From NCBI RefSeq assembly GCF_019947135.1, contig NZ_JAGSHT010000010.1:456473-520472 (forward strand): DNA of 64,000 nt, in the 5' to 3' direction. This document shows positions 51,638 through 61,244 of this stretch, piece by piece. This stretch comes from Occultella gossypii (lineage in GTDB: Bacteria; Actinomycetota; Actinomycetes; Actinomycetales; Beutenbergiaceae). The notes beneath the pieces are model-generated. The model searched no databases, was not told where the DNA came from, and saw only the letters and a program-made list of their open reading frames with translations. The number at the start of each line of letters is the position of its first letter. Within the stretch, counting starts at the first letter, position 1. The translations under genes were made by a program, and so were the position numbers.

Positions 51638-53506
51638 ATGGCGGCTGCCGAGGGTGACGACTACGTCGACCCCGTGACGCTGCGTGCCCAGGCGCGCTCC
51701 CAACGCAAGTCATTGGGCCGGCTGTCCGTCCTCATCCGCCAGAGCGTCCGTCTCGTGTGGGCATCCGGGCGCGGGCTGTTCGTCGGACTGCTCGTCCTCC
51801 AGGTCGCCGCGGCGCTCGCGCTGGCCGGTCAGGTGCTCTCGGTGCAGGCCGTGCTGACCGCCATCCTCGATCTGGAGGAGGGTACGGGTGCGACGGCGTC
51901 GCTATGGACGCCAGTGCTGCTGTTGGCGGGCCTGACTGCGGTGACATCCATCATCGGCGCCGTGCAGGGGCACATGCAGCGGATGCTCGGGGAACTCGTC
52001 GCCCGCTCGATGTGGGACCAGGTGCTCGACGTCTCGACCGGGGTCGGGCTCGGCAACTTCGAGTCGCCCGACTTCTTCAACCGCCTCCAGCGGGTGCAGT
52101 CGAACGCCCTCTCCCGTCCGTTCCAGGTGACCCAGGGCCTGATCTCCATGGGTGGTGCCCTCGCCGCCAGCATCGGCGTGGGGGCGGCGTTGGTGAGCAT
52201 CAGCCCACTCCTGCTGCCGCTCCTGTTGATCGGCGGGCTGCCGGTACTGCTGACCAGCCGCCGGGAGAGCCGGTTGGAGTTCGACTTCTCGGTGGCCCAG
52301 ACTCCGGTGCTACGGATGCGTCAGTACCTGACGCTCGTGCAGACGGGACGGGACGAGGCCAAGGAGATTCGTGCCTTCCACCTCGCGGACTGGCTCCACG
52401 GCCGGTTCGATACCGCGTACGCGACGTACCTGGGTGCACTCGGCACCCACCTGCGGCGCCGCGCAACCCTCTCCGCCATCGGCAACCTGGGCAGTGCCAT
52501 CGTGCTGGTGCTCACGCTCGCCGCACTCGTTTGGCTGATCCTCGACGGCCAGGTCACAGTCGCCGGCGCGGGCGCGGCGATTGTTGCGATCCGGATGCTC
52601 GCGAGCCAGGTCCAGGCCCTCTTCGCCGGGGTCCAGCGGATCTTCGAGTCGGGCCTGTTCCTAGAGGACCTCGAAGGATTCCTCCGGCTCGCAGAGCCGG
52701 CGAAGGAGGACTCGCGGGGCCCCGAGGCGCCGACCGGATTCGCCGTCGTGTCCGCGGACAAGGTCCATTTCACCTACCCGGGCTCGGACCAGCCCGCCGT
52801 CCGCGGCGCCACCGTGGAACTTCGGGCGGGCGAGGTGGTAGCCATCGTCGGAGAGAACGGATCCGGCAAGACCACCCTCGCGAAGATCGTCGCCGGCCTG
52901 TATGAACCGGACGAGGGCGCGGTCCGATGGGACGGGACCGACATCCGAGCATGGTCCCTCGCCAGCGTGCGCAGCCGCATCGCGGTCATCTTCCAGGACT
53001 TCGTGCGGTACGCGCTCAGCGCCGAGGACAACATCGCTATCGGTGATGTGACCCGCCCGCTGGATCCGGACCGTATGCGCACATCAGCGCGCGCCGCGGG
53101 TGCTGATGGGGCGATCGAGTCCCTGCCGGACGGGTACGCGACTCCGCTCTCGCGTCTGTTCGCGGGCGGCCGTGACCTCTCGGGTGGCCAATGGCAGCGG
53201 GTCGCGATCGCGCGGGGCTACTACCGGGATGCGCCGTTCGTCATCCTGGATGAGCCCTCGGCCGCCCTCGACCCACGCGCCGAATACGACCTGTTCGCGA
53301 GTCTGAGACACACCCTTGAGGGTCGAACGGCACTGTTCATCTCACATCGGTTCTCGACGGTGCGCAGTGCGGATCGGATCTACGTCATGGAGGCCGGGAG
53401 CGTGGTGGAGCACGGCACCCACGACGAACTCATGGCCGCCGGTGGACAGTACTCGGAGTTGTTCAAGCTCCAGGCCGCCGCCTACCTCAACGCCGATCAG
53501 ACCTGA
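51638..53506 (+). CDS. ABC exporter (fused permease-ATPase)
   Basis: A 622-residue ABC transporter half-unit. About 35 N-terminal residues are cytosolic, followed by a six-span membrane domain (about 40-335), then an ATPase domain with Walker A GENGSGKTT, LSGGQWQR and Walker B FVILDEP, ending with the H-loop SHRFSTV. It would work as a homodimer. Substrate unknown; its place between FdhD and the sugar cassette gives only weak hints. ATG 51638 has GCGAGGAG seven bases upstream. The end (53506) is 37 bases from the convergent epimerase gene. Confidence 0.9.
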   Translation: MAAAEGDDYVDPVTLRAQARSQRKSLGRLSVLIRQSVRLVWASGRGLFVGLLVLQVAAALALAGQVLSVQAVLTAILDLEEGTGATASLWTPVLLLAGLTAVTSIIGAVQGHMQRMLGELVARSMWDQVLDVSTGVGLGNFESPDFFNRLQRVQSNALSRPFQVTQGLISMGGALAASIGVGAALVSISPLLLPLLLIGGLPVLLTSRRESRLEFDFSVAQTPVLRMRQYLTLVQTGRDEAKEIRAFHLADWLHGRFDTAYATYLGALGTHLRRRATLSAIGNLGSAIVLVLTLAALVWLILDGQVTVAGAGAAIVAIRMLASQVQALFAGVQRIFESGLFLEDLEGFLRLAEPAKEDSRGPEAPTGFAVVSADKVHFTYPGSDQPAVRGATVELRAGEVVAIVGENGSGKTTLAKIVAGLYEPDEGAVRWDGTDIRAWSLASVRSRIAVIFQDFVRYALSAEDNIAIGDVTRPLDPDRMRTSARAAGADGAIESLPDGYATPLSRLFAGGRDLSGGQWQRVAIARGYYRDAPFVILDEPSAALDPRAEYDLFASLRHTLEGRTALFISHRFSTVRSADRIYVMEAGSVVEHGTHDELMAAGGQYSELFKLQAAAYLNADQT

Positions 53507-53543
53507 GGCCGCGGCAGGCTCTGCCGCGGGCCACCATGGTCCG

Positions 53544-54566
53544 TCACCGCCAGCGCAGCTCCTCGTCGAGGCGCCCGGCTTCCTTGTGGTCGAGGACCGT
53601 CCGGATCCGCAGGTACTTGGCCGACGTGAACTCCTCGGCCGTGAGGCCATGGTCCCGATAGGCGCGGTAGAGCTCCTCGACTCCGGCCGGCACCGTCCAC
53701 TTCGACTGGAAGGCCGGCAACTCGGCAGCGATCCGGGTGAAGTCCACCCGGTAGTTGCGTGCGTCCGGGCTCGCGCCGGGCGCGTACTCCACCACCGATC
53801 CGGGCACCACCTGCGCGACGATCTCGGCGACCTCCTTGACCCGATAGTTCTCCGAGGTGACCCCCACGTTGAAGGCGCGGTCGTGCACAACCTCACGGGG
53901 CGCCTCGAGTGCCGCGAGGAACGCTCGGGAGATGTCCTCGATGTGGATCAGCGGACGCCACGGCATGCCGTCGGACTTGATGAGGACCTTGCCGGTCGTG
54001 ATGGCGTAGCCGACGAGATTGTTCACCATGAGGTCGGCACGCAGGCTCGGCGAGACGCCATAGGCGGTCGCGTTGCGGAGGTAGACCGGGCTGAACGTCT
54101 CATCGGCCAGGTGGGTCAGATCCTGCTCCACCTTGATCTTCGACTCCCCATACGGGGTCAGCGGGTTGAAGCCCGCCTCCTCGGTGAGGTGTTCGTCGCC
54201 GGCGGCTCCGTAGAGGCTGCACGAGGAGGAGAACAGGAATCGGCCGACTCCTGCCTGCTTCGCGGACTCGGCCAGCTGCACGGTGCCGAGGTGGTTGATG
54301 TCGTAGGTCAGTTGAGGCCGCAGGTCACCGAGGGCGTCGTTGGACAACGCGGCCAGGGCGATCACGGCGTCGAAACCCTCGAGATCGGTCGGCTTGACGT
54401 CGCGGAGGTCCTTGCGAATGACCTCGGTGGGGCTGACCTCGTCATCGAACTGACAGCCCTCGTAGTAGAAGGTGTCCAGGCCGACGATGTCATGACCGGC
54501 CGCCCGCAGCAGCGGCACCATCACCTGCCCGATGTAGCCGTTGTGGCCGGTGACCAGGACCTTCAC
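53544..54566 (-). CDS. NAD-dependent nucleotide-sugar epimerase/dehydratase
   Basis: A 340-residue extended SDR: TGHNGYIG at residues 6-13 binds NAD, ALAALSNDAL and SSSCSLYG follow, and the catalytic YGESK is present (Tyr and Lys of the SDR triad). It resembles GDP/CDP-sugar epimerases or dehydratases. GTG 54566 overlaps the stop of the PIG-L gene (GTGA). It is the last gene of a five-gene overlapping cassette that starts at 58494, which probably makes an unusual nucleotide sugar. Confidence 0.88.
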   Translation of the reverse strand: MKVLVTGHNGYIGQVMVPLLRAAGHDIVGLDTFYYEGCQFDDEVSPTEVIRKDLRDVKPTDLEGFDAVIALAALSNDALGDLRPQLTYDINHLGTVQLAESAKQAGVGRFLFSSSCSLYGAAGDEHLTEEAGFNPLTPYGESKIKVEQDLTHLADETFSPVYLRNATAYGVSPSLRADLMVNNLVGYAITTGKVLIKSDGMPWRPLIHIEDISRAFLAALEAPREVVHDRAFNVGVTSENYRVKEVAEIVAQVVPGSVVEYAPGASPDARNYRVDFTRIAAELPAFQSKWTVPAGVEELYRAYRDHGLTAEEFTSAKYLRIRTVLDHKEAGRLDEELRWR

Positions 54567-55234
54567 GATGCGTCTCCTCCGAGTAGTACCGCCTTGCGGC
54601 TGTAGAACGCCTCGGCGTGGCGGCCGGGCGCGTGGCATTCCATCCCCCGCAGGCGCATGAGCCCGCGGAATGTGTCGTCGTCGTACCAGGGCTTCGCGAA
54701 CTGCGAGGCGTAGTGCTCGCCCAGCACCCGCAGCTTGTTGGCCACGTCGTCCTCCGAGAGCGGCACGAACACGTTGGGCGCGCCCATGTCGCCGTCCCAC
54801 TTCGGGATCTCGTACTCGAGGATCAGATGGTCCCGGAAGGTGTTCCAGGTCAGGTCCGAGATGGTCCGGTGATCCTGATGCCGGTCGTGACGTTGGTGGG
54901 TGAGCACGAGGTGCGGGTCGAACTCCGACTTGACCAGCTCGAACCGATCCTTGATCGCGTCACCCACGTAGGGGAAATAGGACTCCCGGTACTCCCCCAC
55001 CCAGATGCTCAGGTCTCGGGCCTCGCGCAGCAGGTCGGTCGCCGCAGCCCGTGCCTCCTCGGCGCGCTGGGGATTGGAGGAGAACACCTCGTACCGGACC
55101 TCGAGGCCGCCCGGTCTGCGGGCTAGCCGGCCGAGCGTTCCGCCGCAGCCGATCTCCACATCGTCGCAATGGGCGCCGAGCGCCAGCACCCGCAAGGGCT
55201 GGACCTCATCGACGCCGAGGTCGAGACCGATCAT
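54563..55234 (-). CDS. PIG-L family deacetylase
   Basis: A 223-residue LmbE/PIG-L fold protein. The zinc-binding motif HCDDVEIGCGG near residues 21-31 (HxDD) and the C-side HQRHDRHQDHR contribute the metal site. Members deacetylate N-acetyl sugars (as in mycothiol or GPI synthesis) or act as hydrolases on glycosylated lipids. Here it would deacetylate the nucleotide sugar or polymer. ATG 55234 overlaps the nucleotidyltransferase stop, and its own end overlaps the epimerase gene. Confidence 0.88.
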   Translation of the reverse strand: MIGLDLGVDEVQPLRVLALGAHCDDVEIGCGGTLGRLARRPGGLEVRYEVFSSNPQRAEEARAAATDLLREARDLSIWVGEYRESYFPYVGDAIKDRFELVKSEFDPHLVLTHQRHDRHQDHRTISDLTWNTFRDHLILEYEIPKWDGDMGAPNVFVPLSEDDVANKLRVLGEHYASQFAKPWYDDDTFRGLMRLRGMECHAPGRHAEAFYSRKAVLLGGDAS

Positions 55235-56025
55235 GCGGGCGCCGCCGGATCCTGCTCCCAGACCTTCCACGGTGCTTGGCCGCGGGCGTTCATCTCCTCC
55301 ATGACCTGTCGGTCCTTGAACGTGTCCATCCCGGCCCAGAACCCGTCGTACTTGTAGCCGACAAGCTTGCGGGCCTCGACGAGTCGCCCGAACGGCTCGT
55401 AGACCAGTTCCTCACCGGGTCCGATGTAGTCGAAGATCTCGCGACGCAGCACGAAGAACCCTGCATTGACCCACATCCCGGCGGCGCTGGACTCGGTGAT
55501 CCCGGTCACGTGTGAGTCCTCGTCGAGGCCCACGATGTGGAAAGTCTGACTCGGTTTCGTGCACAGGAACGTCGCGATGGCGTCGTGCTCGTGTGCGTGG
55601 TCGATCAGTGCCGGCAACGGGACACTGGAGAGTCCGTCGCTGTAGTTCGCGAGGAACTCCGTGTCGTCGCCGAGGAAATCCTTGACCTTGACCATCCGCT
55701 GACCGATGTTGGTCGCCAGACCCGTGTCGACGAAGGTGATCTTCCAGTCCTGGGCGTCGGTGTGCAGCATGGTGATCTCACGGCCACCACCGGAGAGCAC
55801 GAAGTCGTTGCTGAGCCATTCCTTGTAGTTGAGGAAGTACTCCTTGATGACTTCACCCTTGTATCCGAGGCACACGATGAACTCCGTGTGCCCGTAGTGG
55901 GCGTAGTACTTCATCAGGTGCCAGATGATCGGTCGCGAGCCGATCGGCACCATCGGCTTCGGTACGGACTCGGAGAACTCGCGCATCCGCATCCCCATGC
56001 CGCCGGCGAACAGCACGACCTTCAT
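55231..56025 (-). CDS. rfbF: Glucose-1-phosphate cytidylyltransferase-type enzyme
   Basis: A 264-residue nucleotidyltransferase with the RfbF/DdhA pattern: KVVLFAGGMGMRMREFSESVPKPMVPIGSRPIIWHLMKYYAHYGHTEFIVCLGYKG. It would make CDP-glucose from CTP and glucose 1-phosphate. The pyrophosphorylase loop reads GGMGMR rather than the usual GGxGTR, so Thr is Met; activity or base preference may differ. ATG 56025 overlaps the upstream methyltransferase stop, and it overlaps the PIG-L gene in turn. Symbol is provisional. Confidence 0.85.
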   Translation of the reverse strand: MKVVLFAGGMGMRMREFSESVPKPMVPIGSRPIIWHLMKYYAHYGHTEFIVCLGYKGEVIKEYFLNYKEWLSNDFVLSGGGREITMLHTDAQDWKITFVDTGLATNIGQRMVKVKDFLGDDTEFLANYSDGLSSVPLPALIDHAHEHDAIATFLCTKPSQTFHIVGLDEDSHVTGITESSAAGMWVNAGFFVLRREIFDYIGPGEELVYEPFGRLVEARKLVGYKYDGFWAGMDTFKDRQVMEEMNARGQAPWKVWEQDPAAPA

Positions 56026-57296
56026 CGCGGGTTCCCCACCAACGGCCAATCGACGATCGTTGCCTCCGGGATCGGCACGACGCACTGGCCGCCCCACTCC
56101 TTGATGTAGTCCAACTGCGCAACGATCTCGTCCTTGAGGTTCCACGGCAGGATCAGGACGTAGTCGGGCTTGGTCTCGGCGATCCGGCCCGGCTCGTGGA
56201 TCGGGATGTGCGTGCCGGGTGTGTATCGGCCGTGCTTGTAGGGGTTCCGGTCCACCGTGTAGTCGAGGAAGTCGGTGCCGATCCCGCAGTAGTTGAGCAG
56301 GGTGTTCCCCTTTCCCGGGGCCCCATACCCAACCACCTGTGCGCCGTCGCGCTTGACCCCGATGAGGAAATCGAGCAGTTTGCGCTTGGTCTCGCGGACC
56401 TGCTCGGCGAACAGCTCATAGGTCTCCGGCTGCTCCAATCCGGCGTCCAGTTCCCGCTGGCGCAGCGCGAGCAGACGCTCACTCAACGCCGGCGCGTCCG
56501 GTCCCGCGTGGGTGGCGTGGATCCGCAACGAGCCGCCGTGCGTCCACAACTCCTCAACGTCGTGGATCACGAGGCCGTGCGCGGCGAAGATCCGATCGGA
56601 GGTCACCAGTGAGAAGTAGGAGAAGTGCTCGTGATAGATGGTGTCGAACTGGTTCTCCTCCATCAGCCGCAGCAGATGGGGGAACTCGATCGTGATCAGC
56701 CCCCCGGGCGCGAGCAGGAGCTTCATCCCGGCCACGAACGTGTTGAGATCCGGTACCTGCGCGAGCACGTTGTTGCCTGCGATGAGGTCCGCCCTTGTTC
56801 CCTCGGCGACCAGCCGCTGCGCCAGTTGCTCGTCGAAGAACTCCACCAGGGTTGGCACGTGGCGCTCGTCGACGGCGACCTTCGCCACGTTCGCCGCCGG
56901 CTCGATGCCGAGGACCGGCACACCGGCCTGCACGAAGTACTGGAGGAGATAGCCGTCGTTGCTGGCGAGTTCGACGACCAGGCTGTCCGCGCCGAGGCTC
57001 CGCTCAGCGATCATCTTCTCCACGTAGGTGCGTGCGTGCTCCAGCCAGGCGTCCGAGTAGGACGAGAAGTACGCGTACTCGGTGAAGATCTCCTCGCGGG
57101 TCACGTACTCCTGCAGCTGCACCAGGAAGCACTGGTCACACACCCAGGTGTGCAGCGGGTAGAACGGCTCCATCGCGTTGACCTGGTCCGCCGCCACGAA
57201 ACTCTCGCACAGCGGGGACATGCCCAGGTCGGCAAACGTGCGGGTCAGGGTGGCTCCGCAGAAGCGGCACGGGCCGCCGGTCAGGACTTCGGACAT
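56022..57296 (-). CDS. Class I SAM-dependent methyltransferase, TylC3-like (sugar C-methyltransferase type)
   Basis: A 424-residue three-domain methyltransferase: an N-terminal zinc-binding domain (CRFCGATL and CDQCFLVQ give four Cys), a central Rossmann SAM-binding domain (VVELASNDGYLLQYFVQAG), and a C-terminal domain (GAPGKGNTLLNYCGIGTDFLDYTVDRNPYKHGRYTPGTHIPI). This is the layout of NDP-hexose C-methyltransferases such as TylC3. ATG 57296 has GGAG seven bases upstream. It follows the other methyltransferase gene by 13 bases and overlaps the cytidylyltransferase gene. Confidence 0.87.
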   Translation of the reverse strand: MSEVLTGGPCRFCGATLTRTFADLGMSPLCESFVAADQVNAMEPFYPLHTWVCDQCFLVQLQEYVTREEIFTEYAYFSSYSDAWLEHARTYVEKMIAERSLGADSLVVELASNDGYLLQYFVQAGVPVLGIEPAANVAKVAVDERHVPTLVEFFDEQLAQRLVAEGTRADLIAGNNVLAQVPDLNTFVAGMKLLLAPGGLITIEFPHLLRLMEENQFDTIYHEHFSYFSLVTSDRIFAAHGLVIHDVEELWTHGGSLRIHATHAGPDAPALSERLLALRQRELDAGLEQPETYELFAEQVRETKRKLLDFLIGVKRDGAQVVGYGAPGKGNTLLNYCGIGTDFLDYTVDRNPYKHGRYTPGTHIPIHEPGRIAETKPDYVLILPWNLKDEIVAQLDYIKEWGGQCVVPIPEATIVDWPLVGNPR

Positions 57297-57309
57297 TCGT
57301 GTCTCCGGA

Positions 57310-58494
57310 TCAGACGGTCTGGACGTTGGCGTCGACACCGAGATCTGCGAGCATCTGCCCGATCTCGGTGGCGTAGTAGGGGTTCATCACCAGGACGGTT
57401 CCTGGCGGGTCGGTCACGAGGGCCTCTGGCGGCACGACGGCCTGCCCGGTCCCGGCGAGGAAGGTGCCCTGCTTGCGGGGGTTGACGTCGACCACGCGGT
57501 CGACGCCGGTGGTCACACCGAGCACATTGAAGAAGCCGACGGCCTTCGCGCCGGCCCCCCACGCGACCACGCGCTCGCCGGCGGCGGCGAGACGATCCAA
57601 CAGGTCCGCCCATTCCGTCACTCGTGCGCGGGCACGCTCGTCGAAGCCTTGGATGTCCGCCAGAACCTCCGCGTCCGGGGGCGTCGGCCTCGGCGCCTGT
57701 GGCACCTGCGTCGGTCGGGCCTCCACGGAGAGGAACTGGCCGTCGTAGGACTCACGCAGGTCGAGGATCTCGAACCCGGCCGACTCCACCGCGGTGCGCA
57801 ACGATGACGCGAGGAAGTAGGAGACATGCTCATAGATGAGGTCGCCAACGGACAGTCGGCGCAACGCCAGGAGTCCGTTCGGGACCTCAAGGTAGAGCAC
57901 GGTGTCCGAGCGGTCACCGATGCCCTCGCGCAGAGAGCGCAGCATCCCGGCCGGGTCGTCGACGTGCTCCAGGACGTGCCGGCAGACCACCAGGTCCGCC
58001 TTCGCGTCCACGTGTTCACGGGAGAAGTACTCGTTCACCACCTGCACCCGGGCCGGGAGCGGTTCGGCGTGTTCCGCGTCGTAGCTCGGGTCGAAGCCCG
58101 TTCCGCGGTTCTCCCCGAGCGCGCACACGAGCCCGAGGAAATGCCCACTTCCGCTGCCGATCTCGACGACGTCGGAGTCTCGGATGTCATAGGTGTCGAT
58201 GAGCCGCTGAGCAAGGTCCTGCTCATACGCCTGGAACACTGCTGAGAAGTGCAGGGCGTTGTCGTAGCTGTGTCCGTAGGCGTTCAGGTCGGCGTCGAAG
58301 CCGGTGTTGTAGACGAACGCGCAGTCCGGGCAATAGCCGAGGTCCAGGTCTCCGCGGGGGCAGTCCACCGCCTCCTCGCGGCTCGGCCAAAGGATCCCGA
58401 CGTGCGTCGGAACGCCCGCTTGCGCGTAGAACGGGCGGAGGTCCGCCGCGTCACACACCGGGCATCGCAGACCCGGGTTCCCCGTTGCTTTCAC
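57310..58494 (-). CDS. Zinc-ribbon SAM-dependent methyltransferase
   Basis: A 394-residue methyltransferase with a CPVCDAADL/CPDCAFVYN zinc-binding N-domain, a SAM-binding motif VVEIGSGSGHFLGL near 120-133 and a C-terminal NDP-sugar-type domain (VVAWGAGAKAVGFFNVL). It is the first gene of the five-gene cassette and a second methyltransferase of the same general type as the downstream TylC3-like gene, though clearly different in sequence. GTG 58494 is leaderless: TAGGGT (58507-58502) ends seven bases before it. The substrate is probably a nucleotide sugar. Confidence 0.83.
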   Translation of the reverse strand: MKATGNPGLRCPVCDAADLRPFYAQAGVPTHVGILWPSREEAVDCPRGDLDLGYCPDCAFVYNTGFDADLNAYGHSYDNALHFSAVFQAYEQDLAQRLIDTYDIRDSDVVEIGSGSGHFLGLVCALGENRGTGFDPSYDAEHAEPLPARVQVVNEYFSREHVDAKADLVVCRHVLEHVDDPAGMLRSLREGIGDRSDTVLYLEVPNGLLALRRLSVGDLIYEHVSYFLASSLRTAVESAGFEILDLRESYDGQFLSVEARPTQVPQAPRPTPPDAEVLADIQGFDERARARVTEWADLLDRLAAAGERVVAWGAGAKAVGFFNVLGVTTGVDRVVDVNPRKQGTFLAGTGQAVVPPEALVTDPPGTVLVMNPYYATEIGQMLADLGVDANVQTV

Positions 58495-58501
58495 CCTTGA
58501 G

Positions 58502-58507
58502 ACCCTA
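58502..58507 (-). promoter_or_regulatory. -10 box of the sugar cassette
   Basis: Minus-strand TAGGGT, seven bases before GTG 58494, marks a leaderless promoter that would drive the overlapping five-gene cassette. No good -35 hexamer is seen. Confidence 0.45.
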
Positions 58508-58635
58508 GTGAAGGAGGAGCCGGGGCGTTGGGTGATTGGCGAGGCGTGCTGCATAAACTGCCCACCTCACCCGGTGAACCTCAGAACTCACCCCAGGGTG
58601 TGTTCTCCGGCCACGTCCGGCGGTCTTGATCTCAC

Positions 58636-60279
58636 TCATGTGCGACGCCGTCCACGTCTCGTCGCAAGAGTTTGCGGTGTCACGTCCGTGTTGATCGTGG
58701 ACGGGCCGGATGCGTCGCCGTCACTCGCATTCGGCGTCTTCTTGTCGAACTTGCCGCGACCGTAGTTTCGGGGACGGGACGCTGCCCACGCCGCACCGAT
58801 CCGCTCCCGGAAGTTGGCCGCGAGTGGCGTCGCCACGAACCGATCCCCTGGCGCCGCAAGTTGGATCTCATTGGTTGGGGACGTTCCATCGAGGCGCCAC
58901 AGTGCACCTATCGCACCGATGATGATGCACACGACGCCAACGAACGTTGCGAACGAGAATGAGTCGAAGGTTGCGCTGGCCATCAGCGCGGCGGGCATGG
59001 AGACGGCAAGGGCCTGGCCCAGATGTCTCGTCTCCTGGTCCTTTCCCCGGAGGCGGATGCTACGGCCCATCAGGTAGGGCACCAGGAAGAACAGGACGAG
59101 CCCGGCGACTCCGACAACGCCGCCGGCAAGGAGCGTCATGTAGACCTGATTGTCCAGGAGGATGTACTCCTCAGGTGTCACCATCCCCGCTCCGCGACCG
59201 AGCCAAGGACGGAGTGACCAGAGGTCAATCACGTAGTCGGTGCGAGCGATCCGATCCGTCACACTGGTGTCGTTCTCCGCGTTCGTGAATAGGGACCGAA
59301 TGGTGCCGAGGACCCCGCGGTTCACCAAGTGGAACACGGCCGTGGCCATCACCCCGATCACGAGAGCGTTGTACCGCTGGCGCCACGGCCAGACAATCGC
59401 CATGAGTCCCATGGTCACGACCACGGTGAGGATCGCGGAGCGGGAGATGGAGAGCGGAATACCGAGGGCGACCAGAGAGACGCCCAGCCACCGCCAGACG
59501 CGTGTGCGCCCGGGAGGCGAGAAAAGGGCATAGTGCAGGGCGATAGGCAGGACCAGCGCTAGGACCACCCCGAATTCGATGAAGTGGTTCGCCGTCGACG
59601 CGACGCGCGGAAACCCGCCGTCCCCACGTGCGCTGATCCCGATCAGATCGGCATTCGCGTGCAGTCCCGGAATCTTGATGTACTGCGTGATATCGACGAT
59701 TCCGGCGAACTGAAGGACTCCGATGATTGACATCACTGAAGCCAGAGCGACGACCGTCAGCAGGACTCGGTCGAGTTCCAATCGTGTGCTCAGCCCATCG
59801 GCGGTCACGAGGGCGACACCTGCGATCGCCGCGGTAAAGATCAACCATCGGTCCGCACTGCTCGCCTCCGCAGCTGACGGTAGCCGGTCGAATCCGATGA
59901 CATTGCCCAAGAGTTGTAGTCCCACATACAGCCCTATCACCCAGCGAATGGGCTGCGTGCCTGCAGGCAACCGATGAGCTCGGACCGCCGAAAGCACCCA
60001 AAGGAACGCCAGCATGATGCCGACGGCCACCGATGGACGTCCGACCGCCCCCAAGCCACCAATCACAAGCCGCGCGGGAATCAAGAACTGCAGGCAAAGG
60101 AACAACACAAGGAGGCCGAGTGTCGTCAGCGTCCATCGGTGGATAAGGGCTGGGATCCAAACCTCGCGGACCCGCTTGTACCCGTTCGGAACTCTGAGAA
60201 GTACCGGCCGCCATTCCTTTTCCTCGGTCGAGGCAATGGAGCGGTTCACCAACGTTGTCTCACCCCGTTGCGGCGCCAT
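58636..60279 (-). CDS. O-antigen ligase-like membrane protein
   Basis: A 547-residue polytopic protein of the WaaL/Wzy-ligase family. It has about 11-12 spans and the long external loop (about 370-410) with IARTDYVIDLWSLRPWLGRGAGMV, the arginine- and glycine-containing region of these enzymes. It would link or polymerise lipid-borne repeat units at the outer face of the membrane. A charged, low-complexity C-terminal tail of about 70 residues is unusual. ATG 60279 is 13 bases after the Wzz-like gene's stop, so they are probably cotranscribed. Confidence 0.85.
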   Translation of the reverse strand: MAPQRGETTLVNRSIASTEEKEWRPVLLRVPNGYKRVREVWIPALIHRWTLTTLGLLVLFLCLQFLIPARLVIGGLGAVGRPSVAVGIMLAFLWVLSAVRAHRLPAGTQPIRWVIGLYVGLQLLGNVIGFDRLPSAAEASSADRWLIFTAAIAGVALVTADGLSTRLELDRVLLTVVALASVMSIIGVLQFAGIVDITQYIKIPGLHANADLIGISARGDGGFPRVASTANHFIEFGVVLALVLPIALHYALFSPPGRTRVWRWLGVSLVALGIPLSISRSAILTVVVTMGLMAIVWPWRQRYNALVIGVMATAVFHLVNRGVLGTIRSLFTNAENDTSVTDRIARTDYVIDLWSLRPWLGRGAGMVTPEEYILLDNQVYMTLLAGGVVGVAGLVLFFLVPYLMGRSIRLRGKDQETRHLGQALAVSMPAALMASATFDSFSFATFVGVVCIIIGAIGALWRLDGTSPTNEIQLAAPGDRFVATPLAANFRERIGAAWAASRPRNYGRGKFDKKTPNASDGDASGPSTINTDVTPQTLATRRGRRRT

Positions 60280-60291
60280 GGCGGCCAGTCC

Positions 60292-61098
60292 TCACCGCGG
60301 TCGCACGGAACTGGAAGCCACTACGGCTCTCCCACTGAGGATGGCGTCGACTGGCATGTCGCTCGTTCCTGTCACATATTGTTCTGGCTTGAGCATGGCC
60401 CGGTCGCCTTCGGCATCCTGACCAGGATGCGGTGCGAGGTTCTCGTCGCCTGCCGGTTCATCGATAGATTCTTGTGAATCTTGTCCCGAGCGACGTTCCC
60501 GACGCTCCGATCGCCACTTCTTGAACAAGCCGACGATGTCATCGAACAGGACCGCGATCAGCAAGGAGAGCGCGGCACCGAGCACTCCAACGATCGCCAT
60601 GTTCCGCACCTTCCCATCAGCGACCACGGCCGTCACCGACGGCTCCTGGAGAACATCGAGACCGTACTGGGAGGCCGGGCTCAACCCAGCGTTCGTCTGC
60701 CTCGAGGCAAGTTCCTCACGCGCGAGCTCAAAGACCATCTGCCCTGTCGCGAGTCCCTCCTCGGGCGTGTCGGCACGGACCTGGAAATTCAACACGGTAC
60801 TGCGCGACGTGGGAACGACGCTGTATGACGGCACGAGGCCGGCCGCCTGCACTTGAGCTCGTGTCTCCGGACCGCTCAGGACGATACCAAGTACTGCATT
60901 TGCATCGTCCAACCCGCCGTAAGGATTCGCGAGCTCCGCCACTGCGCGGCCAGGGACAACGATCGCCGAACCTTCGACGTTGTATTCAGGCTGTACACCC
61001 TCACCGACGGTGTAGGCCGACGCCCCGGTGAGAGCCAACAAGGGCAGCAGAATGTACCAGCGCCGTAGCGCTGCCACCGTGATTGACCAGACGTCCAA
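60292..61098 (-). CDS. Wzz/YveK-type chain-length determinant
   Basis: A 268-residue membrane protein with one N-terminal span (YILLPLLALTGASAYTVG), an extracytoplasmic domain and a second span (about 165-187, MAIVGVLGAALSLLIAVLFDDIVG), followed by a charged cytosolic tail. This is the Wzz/CapA-like topology that controls polysaccharide chain length, without a kinase domain. TTG 61098 is the start, with GGGAG nine bases upstream. It precedes the ligase-like gene. Confidence 0.82.
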   Translation of the reverse strand: MDVWSITVAALRRWYILLPLLALTGASAYTVGEGVQPEYNVEGSAIVVPGRAVAELANPYGGLDDANAVLGIVLSGPETRAQVQAAGLVPSYSVVPTSRSTVLNFQVRADTPEEGLATGQMVFELAREELASRQTNAGLSPASQYGLDVLQEPSVTAVVADGKVRNMAIVGVLGAALSLLIAVLFDDIVGLFKKWRSERRERRSGQDSQESIDEPAGDENLAPHPGQDAEGDRAMLKPEQYVTGTSDMPVDAILSGRAVVASSSVRPR

Positions 61099-61244
61099 GA
61101 TCAGGACTCCCTCCGAGGCTCCGCGAGATTGCGAGCCATGTCCTTCATGTTATGAGTCGTACACCTGAGCCGCTGGAAGACGGCAAGCCCGACACAATTC
61201 CTACGAAACTTCGCCCCACCTTGCATCGAGGCGTCCACAGTTCA

